DNA from: Cymodocea nodosa
Taxonomy: Eukaryota > Streptophyta > Magnoliopsida > Alismatales > Cymodoceaceae
DNA length: 64,000 nt
NCBI GenBank assembly: GCA_036874045.1
Contig: CM072335.1
Coordinates: 14,032,001 to 14,096,000, forward strand
Direction of reading: 5' to 3'
Shown here: positions 23,919 through 34,667 of the stretch, one piece after another
How the letters are laid out: each line of letters begins with the position of its first letter
Numbering within the stretch: position 1 is the first letter of the stretch
Position numbers and translations under genes: made by a program
Notes under the pieces: generated by a model
The model's database searches: none
What the model saw: only the letters and a program-made list of their open reading frames with translations
What the model was told of the DNA's origin: nothing

Positions 23919-24739
23919 CATGACACCAAATTATTTCTCAATAATTGACATGTGCCACTGGTACTCTTTCTATCAAATTTAGATCTTGTGTAATTAGCAT
24001 CAGTATATCCTATAAGATCTATTGAACTATCCTTAGAATAATACAGTCTGAAATTTTTCGTTCCTTGTATATATCTAAATATTCTTTTAACAACAATTGA
24101 GTGTGATTCTTTAGGATTAGATTGAAATCTAGCACAAGTACACACAACAAACATAATATGAAGTCTACTAGCTATCAAATAAAGTTAAGAATCAATCATA
24201 CTTCTGTATTTTCTTTGATCTATTGATTTTCCTATGTCATCAATATCTAACTTTAAAGAAGTACTCATAGGAGTTCCTTGAATCCTTGTATCACTAAAAT
24301 TAAATTTCTTAAGCATTTCATCTGCATATTTTTCTTGATTTAAAAATATACCTTTATCTATTTGCTTAATTTGAAGTCCTAGAAAATATGAAAGTTCTCC
24401 TATCATACTCATTTCAAATTGACTAGCCATCTCTTCAGAAAATATTTTTATCAGTTTATCAGAAGTTCCTCCAAAAATTATATCATCCACATATATTTGA
24501 ACAACAATCTAATCTTTATCATCTCTCTTGATAAATAGAGTATGGTCTACTTTTCCCATGATATATCATTTTTCTATTAAAAAAGTAGATAACCTTTCAT
24601 ACCATGATCCAAGTGCTTGCTTCAAACCATATAAGGTTTTCTTCAATTTATACACAAAGTCATGATTTTTAATATCTTCAAACCCAGGTGGTTGTTTTAC
24701 ATAAACTTCTTCATTAATTAAACCATTTAGAAATGCACT
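23919..24739 (-). pseudogene. Copia-3 RT C-terminus and RNase H start (minus)
   Basis: Minus-strand continuation of Copia-3 pol behind the solo LTR. It holds [22 protein letters not shown] (from about 24740), [15 protein letters not shown], the catalytic DDIIFG (about 24480) and RNase H up to STSGTCQLL. It ends abruptly at 23919, where the Copia-2 LTR begins. RNase H C-terminus, PPT and 3' LTR are missing. Stops include one before MDDIIFG and one after YRSMIDS. Confidence 0.88.
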
Positions 24740-24744
24740 CTTAA

Positions 24745-26381
24745 TGTTGAGTACTTTGTTTTGATTATGTGTGCTGAATGAAAATAATCATATTTGCTCA
24801 ATTATTATTGCTTGTGAAAAGAAATTAAAAACATCAATTAATACAAAAAAAGCTTACTGATATAAATACTTGTCTGTATTGGATCTAAAATTATATTGTT
24901 AAATAACTAGTCGTTTCATTGCATTAATTTCTCATTTAACTAAACGTTATGTTAACGTGTGTTTTTATTGAAAAACATGATATGTTTTAAAGTTATATCT
25001 TTTGTATCATGAACAGTGCATATTTAGACAACTCATTAAGTTAGAGTGTTATTTGTATAGAGGTCACATGAGAACTCGTTGAGTTAGAGGCTTAAAGGTT
25101 AAAATAGGTCACGTGAGAACTCGTTAAGTTAGTAAGTAAAAGAAGAGACGAACTCGTTAAGTTAGTGTTGTACACGTGGTGAAATTATAAGTTACGAATG
25201 TTATATTGTATCATGTGAGGTGCACATGCTTAACTTGTTAATATCTTTTCAACTCAATTCCCTTCTTGACGGTTTTGATACAGTAATGTTCGATATACAA
25301 TTCAAATAGGAAAACAAAGCTCTTATTCAAAACTAATTTTGAATTGTATAAAACCTGATCTTTATGCACACAGCTTCTTTCTTTCTCTTTGCTCAGCTTC
25401 TATATCTCTTCTTCTCCAATTGTCGAATTTCCAGACTTCTTACGTTTTCAGCTACTTTTCTGAAATTGCTTGGAATTTCAAACTTCTTCTGATGTGACTA
25501 AACAAAACATGTGACTAAACAAAGAAACTTATCTGTTCGTTAGTCCTTATATAAAACTCGAATAGTTATCTATCCATGCGTATAAAACTCGAACAGTTAT
25601 CTAACTATTCGATTTTTCATTACCGAACGCACATGGAAAACATGTGACAACTTAAAACATTAAAAACACATGTGTAGATAATTTAACTATACGAGTTTTT
25701 AACATAAAATATTTGACAAAAATGAAACGTTAATTATCCGAAAGTTTAACTATCTAAAACATTAACTATCCGAAAGTTTAACTATTGCAAATCTAACTCT
25801 TCGGAAATCTTTAATTTATCCAACATAAAAATGAAACTTTCCGATAATCTGTTAACTATTATACTTAGAGAAATATACTTAGAGAATATTATGTAGACTT
25901 ATTTAAAAACGTTAATAAAGCATATATTACCAAAATTAAATACCTAACATGAAATATCAAATGGAAGATAATTCAGTGAAGCAGAAAAAGGTAAGATATA
26001 CGTTACTGAAGATTTAAAGTATCAGAAGATAGCAAATTTGGTGAAGTAGAGAAAGACAAGATATTCGTCATTGAAGAATTGCTGAAGAAGAAAAAGAAGA
26101 AGAAGAAAGATCTCAAACAGGGAGAAATGTTTTAAATTCCGCAAATTAGTTTTCTCTTTTTGTAGTTATGAAATTGTATAGATGAAGCATGATATCGAAA
26201 TATAATTGCATCTACAATTTTTGAGGAGAATTGAAATGTATATTGTAATTGAAACCTTGAATAAAAACGATTTTATGAAAATAGTGTCTCAACTTGTTTT
26301 TAAGTATTAAAGTTTCAATTATAATCGGAAAAAGTTGAAAAACACAATTCACCCCCTCTTGTGTAGCCATACGATCCTACA
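24745..26381 (+). mobile_element. Solo LTR of the Copia-3 family inside Copia-3 RT
   Basis: Starts TGTTGAGTACTTTG and ends ATCCTACA, like the Copia-3 5' LTR but on the opposite strand. It splits the RT codons for MDVK (26382 onward, minus) from SAFLNG (24744, minus). Flanks are CTTAA (24740-24744) and CTTGA (26382-26386), a 5-bp duplication with one mismatch. Its middle (about 680 bp of the normal LTR) is replaced by an inverted Copia-1-type LTR fragment. Confidence 0.88.
25240..25949 (-). repeat. Inverted Copia-1-type LTR fragment inside the solo LTR
   Basis: Minus-strand copy of the Copia-1 LTR with its TG end intact at 25949 (CCTAACA on plus) and its other end broken at about 25240. Internal deletion near 25495. 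It contains the CGAATAGTTA inverted words around 25555-25615. No target duplication visible. Confidence 0.82.
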
Positions 26382-26386
26382 CTTGA

Positions 26387-29300
26387 CATCCATTTGATAT
26401 AGTTTAAAATCTATTTAACAAGCATAGGCCAATAGTATTCTAATACTTTCTAACCTAGCCTCAGGAGCAAATGTTTCATCATAATCTAGTCCTTCTTCCT
26501 ATGTATACCCCTATGCAATTAATCTAGCATTGTTCCTTATAACTTGACCAGTCTCATTAGTTTTGTTTCTAAAGATCCCCTTTGTACCTATTATGGACTA
26601 ATGTTCTAATGGAGAGACTAATTTTCAAACATCATTTCTAATGAATTGATTTAGTTCTTCTTGCATTGCCACTATCCAATTTTCATCAAATAATACTTCT
26701 TGTATATTCCTTGGTTCCACCATAGAAACAAACATGCACATACTATTTAAATTTACTAAAGCTCTAGTTTTAACTCCCTCATTTATATTATCAATGACTT
26801 GAGTGATGGGATGTGATGAAGAATAACACCAATTTCTTTGATTTTCTTCAATATTCTCATCAACATCTAAAGGTACATCACTTTCATCATTAGTTTGATC
26901 ATTTAAGTTCATATTTTTGATTTTCTCAAATAAATCTTCAATCTCTCTATTAATCTCTAACTCTTTTGAGAAATTGATCATATCATCATTATCAACTTTA
27001 GATTAAGATTCTCCAAAAGAATTTTCATTGAAGCTTACATGGAGGGTTTCTTCAATAGTTCTAAAAGTTTTATTATATATTCTATAGGCTTTACTTCAAG
27101 TAGAGTAACCTACAAAAATTCCTTCATCTACTTTGGCTTGAAATTATCCCTTTTATCCTTAGTATTAAGAATAAAACACTTGCAACCAAATGGTTTCATA
27201 TAGAAAATTTTTGGAACCCTATCAAACATAATTTCAAAAGGAATTTTATTAACAAGAGGTCTTAAGTGACTTATGTTAATAACATAACAAGCTGTATTCA
27301 CTACTTCAGCCCAAAGATTTTGAGGTAAATTACGTTCATTTAACATAGTTTTGGCCATTTCCTGAAGTGATCTATTCTTCCTCTTAACAACACCATTTTG
27401 AGATGGTGCTCTTAGAAAAGAAAATTTGTGATCAATGCCATGATCTATACAGTAATTACTCATTTGATCATTATCAAATTCAGTACCATGATCACTCCTA
27501 AGTTTTTGAACAGAGACACTTTGTTCATTTTGAACAATATTGCAAAACATTTTAAACTTTTCAAAAACTTCTATCTTAGATGCTAAAAAATATACTCAAG
27601 TGTATCTAGAGAAGTCATCTACTAAAACAAATACATACTGTTTACCACCAAGACTCATGATTCTTGTTGGTCCAAATAGATCCATATGTATAAGTTTTAA
27701 GACTCTCTTGCTTGATATATCAGTTTTGGATTTAAAAGAGTTTTTATGAAGTTTACCTAACTCACATACATCACACATAAAGTCTTTTGAGTATTTAATC
27801 TTTAGTAAACCTCTCACTAAATGTTTACTAGATAATTTATGCAATAATTTCATATTTATATGCCCGATCCTTCTATGCCACAAATATGCATCACTAGTTT
27901 CAACTAGCAAACATGAATTTAAATCAACTGCACCAAAAGGTAAAGATAAAATACATACAAAACATTTTCTTTTAGCAATAAACTTAAGTTCATCTATACT
28001 TTTATCAATAATTTTGTATACATTATCTTCAAATAATACATAATATCCATTATCAGTTAGTTTTATAACACTCAGCAAATTAAATCCTAGGTTTTCTACA
28101 TATAGTACATTCAAAATAACACAAGTAGGAGTTATTTGAACATTTCCCATACCTATGATTTTATCATTGCTTTTGTTTCCAAATGTAACATTTCCTTTCT
28201 TGGTATTTGTAAAATTTTTCAGTAGACTTTTTTGTCTGGTCATGTGACTTGATGCTCCACTACCCAATATCCATTTTGATGTTGTTTCCTCCTGCAAAAC
28301 AAATCAAAAAGAATTATTTCTTAGTACCTAATGTTGTTGAGGACCAAATTCATTAAATGCATATTTCTTCTTCTTTTTTAAAAACAATTTAACATTATCA
28401 TTTACATTCTTATTAGTTGTAAGTACAAATAATTTATCATTTACATCATACTCACTTATAGCATTATTGCTCTTATAATCATTCTTTTTGTTTTCAAATG
28501 TAGTATAACCAAGACCAAGCCGATTTTTATTAGATGTTAATTTGTTTTTGTCATGCTTATACATTTCAATACATTCAAACCAAGATTTTGTACCTATATT
28601 TAAATTTTCAATACATACAAAATCTTTTTCTGCACAAGAATTTTCAAATAAATCACATACAGAATGAGTAATTGGTCTAACACTAGAGTTTTGAATTTCA
28701 TACTTAGATTTCTGAATTTTTAGTTTACTACGATTGTTTGACATTTTTGAAACATTAGTGACTAAATTTCCAGAACAAGAAATAAGATTTTTAAAAACAT
28801 TGATAGTCATGTTAGAAGTACATTTAGATAAATCACATTGGTTTATATTATTGCTACATGATTCATCCCTTGAATTACCTACTTCTACATATTTATTACC
28901 TTGTTTCATGATAAAAGGAATTTTAGTCTTAGATTTACTTGAACTACAACTAATAAATCCTTTATTGGCTTGAGATTCAGGATATTCAGGATAATCAAAT
29001 CCTAAGCCAAATTTATATGACACTGCAGGGGTACAAGTTAGTTTATCTTAGTTTGACTTAAATTCCATTTCTCAATGGTAGAATTTAAATCTAGCTCTCT
29101 CATTTTTAATCTATCAATCTCTAATTCAAGATCATTTATACTATTTCTCAATATTTCATTTTCAGATTCTATCTTTAATTTTTCAGCATTTGTATTCTGT
29201 ATTTGTTCATGCAAGACACATTCATTAAATCTAAATTTATGCAAATCTCTAACATGATTTTCATTATCACATTTAAACTTTTCTAAAGTAGTAGACAGGA

Positions 29301-30557
29301 AACAATTTTCTTCTTCCAAAATGGACAAAGAGTTTCTAATATCCTTATTTTCCAATTTACAAATTTTAAGCTTTTGTAATAATGCATGATAAGCACATAA
29401 TAATTCATCAAAGTTAAAATCTGAATGACTTTCAGGATCAAATATTACCTCAGACTCATCTGCCATGAAACACACATGAGCAACGTCTTCTAACTCTTGT
29501 TCTTCTTTTGAATGTGAAGATTTTGATAATGATTCCTCAAATCCAGACTCTTTTGACGTGTCATCCCAAGTGACCTTCAAAGCATTTTTCTTGTAAAGAT
29601 TTTTTAAGTTTTCTGAGCCATCTTCTTCTGATTTGTCCTACTATGCTTTTCATTTTTCCTTATAGGACAGTCTGGAGAAAGATGTCCAATTTTCTTACAA
29701 TTGTAACATACATACTTTCTGGATGAAGAATTCTTGTCATTTAGTGATTTTGATGTTGAGGCTTTTTCATTTCTGTTCCTTTGATGTTTCCTAGCTTTCC
29801 ATGCTTTCTTGAATTTCCTAGTCAGTAAAATTAAGTTCTCGTTAGAATTAGTAGATATATCAGAATCTAAATTAATTTCGAATGCTATTTCTTTCTTCAT
29901 TTTTAGTTTGTTGTGACTCAGTGATTCATTTAATTGAACTTCATAAGCAGTTAAGTTTCCTATAAGTTCATTTATGGTATAAACATTTAAATCTCGTGAT
30001 TCCTCAATTGATGTCACTTTCTGAGACCATTTGGAACTTGGGGATTTGAAAATTTTCCTCACCAAATCCTTCTATTCAAAATTCCTTCCTAAGCATTTTA
30101 AAGAGTTTATGATATCAAGGAATCTGAAAAACATCTTAGAAATACTTTCATCTTCATGCATCTTAAAGAGTTCATACTTATGAATTAACATGTTAATCTT
30201 AGTCTCTTTAACTTGAGATGTACCTTCATGTGAAACTTCTAATGCATGCCACATCTAATAAGCAGATTTATATGCCGACACTTTAATGAACTATTCATAA
30301 CTCAAAGCAAAAAATAAAATATTTAAGCCTTTAGCATTCAGAGTTTCATTTTCTTTTTCAGTAATTGTCTAAGTATTATAAGAGATAGATAACGGACTAT
30401 ATGGTTTAGAAATCATGAACCATAACTTGTGATCTATACTTTGAAGAAAGGTTGTCATCCTATATTTCCAATATTCAAAATGTATTCCATCAAATAAAGG
30501 ACAACGATTAAGATTTTGGCCTTCATTAAAAGAAAAATTACCATTACCAGTAGCCAT
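26387..30557 (-). pseudogene. Copia-3 gag, protease, integrase, RT N-terminus (minus)
   Basis: ATG at 30557 (MATGNGNFSFNEGQNLNRCP). Order: UBN2-type gag (30557-29900), intact zinc knuckle CYNCKKIGHLSPDC (29671-29712), a long C-terminal gag region with a strong coiled coil (29038-29400), protease, integrase (HRRIGH, CDVCELGK, SDHGTEF, VVKRKNR), RT N-terminus to LYQMDVK at 26387. The protease reads GSGASSHMT: Asp to Gly at the catalytic residue (about 28258), so it would be inactive even without the many stops and frameshifts. Old, dead copy. Confidence 0.9.
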
Positions 30558-30740
30558 CTTACCTTAAATTTTTCAACCTATTTGATTTTAAACAATATAA
30601 AACAATAAAAACAATTTGAGCCTTAAATCGAGAAGTTTAAGAGTATGCTCAAATATCAATTTCTATTTAAAAACAAGGAGGGAAGAATAAGCAATGATAT
30701 TAAATAAGTTGGTATCGATTTTATATCAAAGATTATTAAC

Positions 30741-30755
30741 AAAGCTCTGATACCA
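30741..30755 (-). promoter_or_regulatory. Copia-3 primer binding site (tRNA-iMet)
   Basis: Minus strand TGGTATCAGAGCTTT, two bases after the LTR end CCTACA at 30758. Confidence 0.92.
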
Positions 30756-30757
30756 CT

Positions 30758-32315
30758 TGTAGGATCGTATGACTACACAAGAGGGGGGTGAATTGTGTTT
30801 TTCAACATTTTCGATTATAATTGAAACTTCAATACTCAAAAACAAGTCGAGACACTATTTTCATAAAATCATTTTTATTCAAGGTTTCAATTACAATATA
30901 CAATTCAATTCTCCTTAGAAATTGTAGATGCAATTATATATCGATACCATTTTTCATCTATACAATTTCATAACTACAAATAGAGAAAACTAATTTGCAG
31001 AATTTAAAACATTTCTCCCTATTTGAGATCTTTCTTCTTCTTCTTCTTTTTCTTCTTCAACAATTCTTCAATGACATAGATCTTACTTGTTTCTGTTTCA
31101 CTGAATTTTCTTCCATCTGAGAGCTCTTCCACGAAAAGTGTTTTTGATCCCTGAAAAGATTTTTTGTTTGGTGCGCTAAGATAAATGATCAACGAGAATT
31201 CTATGCCTTTTATACTGTATCCTCATTTAATGCAAATCCTCCATGTTTAATCACTATCAATTATCCACTTCTTCACATCTTTTCTTTTTCCTTCATCGAA
31301 ATACACACGTTCTAACCCACGTTTACATTTCAAATTTTTTTTAATCATCAATCTTAAACCTCTGAAAAATTTCCTACAAAATAAACTTTCTCGTCTAAAA
31401 TTTTTCATAAGTATAATAAGAAGTTGTTACTTTAATGTTAACTAAACAAGTAACACAAGTAGATATATAACTTAACGTTTCTAACTTAACGAGTTCCTCA
31501 TGTGCCAACTCACGTGACAAGTACTATAGCTAATTCAATGAACTAAGTCTGTGGTGTTATGCTAACTCAACAAACCATCTCCATGGTGTTACAATAACTC
31601 AACAAACCATCTCCATTGTGTTACAGATAACTCAACGAACCAGCAATAAACAAATGTTTTTATAATAAGAATTTTACCACGTGCAAAAATAACAACTTAA
31701 GTTTATAACACTAACCTAACACAATGCCTTAGTGTTCAATATAGCAACTCAATGCATTTAGTTATGTTAACTTAACGAGTTAAACATCTGCACCTCACGT
31801 GATACAATATAACATTCGTAACTTTTAATTTCACCACATGTACAACACTAACTTAACAAGTTTGTCTCTTCTTTTACTCACTAACTTAACAAGTTCTCAC
31901 GTGACCTATTTTAACCTTTAAGCCTCTAACTTAACGAGTTCTCATGTGACCTATTTTAACCTTTAAGCCTCTAACTTAACGAGTTCTCACGTGATCTCTA
32001 TACAAATAATACTCTAACTTAACGAGTTGTCTAAACGTGCACTGTTTATGATACAGAAAATATAACTTTAAAATATATCATGTTTTTCAATAAAAACACA
32101 TGTTAACTTAACGTTTAGTTAAATGAGAAATTAATGCAATGAAACGACTAGTTATTAATTTAGTATAATTTTAGATCCAATACAGATAAGTATTTATATC
32201 AGTAAACTTTTTCTATTTTAATTTATGATTTTTAATTTCTTTTCACAAGCAATAGTAATTGAGTAAATATGATTACTTTCATTCAACACACATCATCAAA
32301 ACAAAATACTCAACA
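30758..32315 (-). repeat. Copia-3 5' LTR
   Basis: 1558 bp on minus, TGTTGAGTATTTTG (32315) to ATCCTACA (30758). Contains a GAA/TTC microsatellite near 31029-31056. A 45-bp tandem repeat occurs three times (31881, 31926, 31971), each unit with TAACTTAACGAG and a CACGTG-type box (CATGTG in the middle unit). A 36-bp repeat TAACTCAACAAACCATCTCC occurs near 31568 and 31604. About 31690-31850 matches the Athila-like LTR around 1100-1280. It is inserted into the integrase region of the pol fragment at 32316. Confidence 0.88.
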
Positions 32316-33609
32316 ATTCCCCATGCATCAAAGATTTCAACCTCAACAATAGGATTAAGAGGCATCATATTCCTCTTTGATATTCTTCCTATTTGTTGAC
32401 ATCTTAAACAACTTAAGTAATATTTTTGAGCATTTTTTAATAGTGTTGGCCAATAAAAGCCACATTATAGAATTTTGGCAGTAGTTTTCCCTAAACCAAA
32501 ATGCCCTCCACATGCTTGGTCATGGCAGAAAGACAATATGCTCTACTATTCAATTTTTGGAGCACACCTCCTTAAAACCAGATCAGGACATTTCTTAAAT
32601 AAGTATAGGTCTTCCCAATAGTAATATTTTACTCTTGAAAAGAACAATTTCTTATCCTGTCTATTCCAATCCTTAGGTGTTAAACTAGTAACTATGTCTG
32701 CATACCAAGGCATTGTGTTGATGGTCATTAATTGTTCATTAAGAAAATTATCCTTAATTTCAATATTTGATTTTTCTATTTGTAGTCTTGATAAATGATC
32801 TGCTACTACATTCTCACAACCTTTTTTATCTTTAATTTCTAGATCAAATTCTTATAATAATAATATCCATCGAATCAATCTAGGTCTAGTCTCTTTCTTT
32901 GCTATTAAATGTTTTAAAGTTGAATGATCTGTGTATACTATCACTTTAGCTCCAATCAAAATATGATCTAAACTTTGATAAGGCAAACACAACAACTAAC
33001 AACTCTTGTTCAATAGTTGTATAATTAACTTGAGCATCATTTAAAGTTTTGCTTGCATAATGAATTACTCTTGGAGATTTTTCTATCTTCTATCTCAACA
33101 TTGCTCCTACAGCAAAATCAGATACATCGCACATTAATTCAAATGGATGACTCCAATCAACTACTTGAATTGTAGGAGTTGAAATTAAGCTAGTTTTAAG
33201 CTTGAAAAATGCTTCTTTGCAATTTTTATCAAAGTTAAATGGCACATCTTTTAATAGATTAGTTAAAGGTCGAACTATTTTGCTAAAATCTTTAATAAAT
33301 CTTCTATAAAATCCAGCATGTCCTACAAATGATCTAATATCTTTTACTGATTTAGGTTCTGGTAGATTGGAAATAACTTCTATTTTAGTTTTATCTACTT
33401 CCAACCCTTTCTTTGAAACAACATGTCCCAAGACTCTTCCTTGTTTAACCATGAAGTGACATTTTTCCCAATTTAGAACTAGACTTTTTTTCACACGACG
33501 TTTTAATACTTGGTCTAAATTATTTAAACACACTTCATATGAAGTTCTATAGACAGTAAAATCATCCATAAATATTTCTAAAAAATCTTTAGTCATTCTA
33601 GTGAATATG
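32316..33609 (-). pseudogene. Athila-like Ty3 pol fragment G0 (minus)
   Basis: Minus-strand RT from the palm motif FMDDF (about 33566) through RNase H ([19 protein letters not shown]) to the integrase zinc-finger region (CHDQACGGHFG.GKT) and RCQQIGRI. Cut at 33609 by the plus-strand LTR (in the codons for the IFTRM block) and at 32316 by the Copia-3 LTR. Stops, for example in the RNase H-integrase linker. At the codon where G1 and G2 share a TGA it still has CGA. Its orientation and family match 1-6002. Confidence 0.85.
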
Positions 33610-34586
33610 TGTTTAGAATGAAAAAGTGCATAATATTAACGGTTAAATGATGGTTAATTGCATAATATTTAGCTTATCATATGAGAATTAAGCCATTATG
33701 TTATAATTGCACTATTATATGCTTTAATGAAAGAATCTACATAATTTCAGGGAATTAATGTTAATTTCGTACATTTCTGAACTATCGGTAAATTACAAGC
33801 TGTGATTTTCTTAAGTATCTGAATTGTCTGTCATTTCGGAGAGTTCTATTTAATGTACCGAATAGTTATGTTTTAAATGCTAAAAGAATATGCAGGTACA
33901 CAGTAACAACTCGTTGAGTTAGTGAGTAAAGACCGTAAGTTGTATATTTGAACTCATTAAGTTAGATTTATACACGTGTTTAAATTAAATGCTTTAGTAT
34001 ATCACGTGAGATGCACATGTTTAACTTGTTAAATTAGCATAATTGTACGCGTTGGGTTACATGAATGCACACTCACGTAACATGTTAGGTTAGCAGCTTA
34101 TTTCTTTATTGCACGTGTTAAAATCACTAACATTAAAAAGCTTAATTGATGTTATTTACAATCTGTGAAACCACCCAATGGTTGACCGAATTCCTCTGTA
34201 AATAGCAGTATTAAACTAGAAAGATAGGCTCGTGGAGTTAACTTAAGTCCACGAGATTAGTCCGTTGAGCTCGTGGAGTGATTACTGAACACATTAAGTA
34301 TAATAAAAAATAGAACAGTACACAATTCTTACTCAATTCTCTATGGGATCGACTTGTACTTGCACACAAATGCAATATACGCTATGTACTTGCAGTTAAA
34401 ATACAAATTAGAATTAATATTTAATTTGTGTGAAAGATTGTTTGTTTGCTTCTAAAAAGAAATTATTGATATAAGCACAAGGATAAATTAACCAAGTAAA
34501 AACAGAAGTTAACAAATGCAAGTTTTCTAGCGATGTTACCAGTGAACTAAGCAAGTTCACTAGTGTCGCCTAAAGCTAACCAAACA
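33610..34586 (+). repeat. Athila-like 5' LTR of G1, internally deleted
   Basis: Starts TGTTTAGAATG at 33610 and probably ends at CCAAACA (34586), just before the primer site. About 1 kb, including the TATA box region, is missing at 34138 compared with 56652-58279 (it jumps from the GCACGTGTT block to CACTAACATTAAA). The end carries PBS-like sequence (34528-34545), so the exact 3' limit is uncertain. Confidence 0.75.
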
Positions 34587-34594
34587 AGTTTTTC

Positions 34595-34612
34595 TAGTGT
34601 CGTTACCAGGGA
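34595..34612 (+). promoter_or_regulatory. Degenerate Athila/Tat primer binding site
   Basis: TAGTGTCGTTACCAGGGA. The usual Athila/Tat site, from memory, is TGGCGCCGTTGCCGGGGA (tRNA-Asp type). 13 of 18 positions agree and all five differences are C-to-T or G-to-A transitions. Confidence 0.65.
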
Positions 34613-34667
34613 ATTGAATAGCTAAGCAATTGTAGCTGCTATTTTGTTTTAATAACAAGAGTGTTGT

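Noticed and set aside
31881..31990. Possible CRISPR-like spaced repeats
   Set aside because: The units are directly adjacent, in a plant LTR, without unique spacers.
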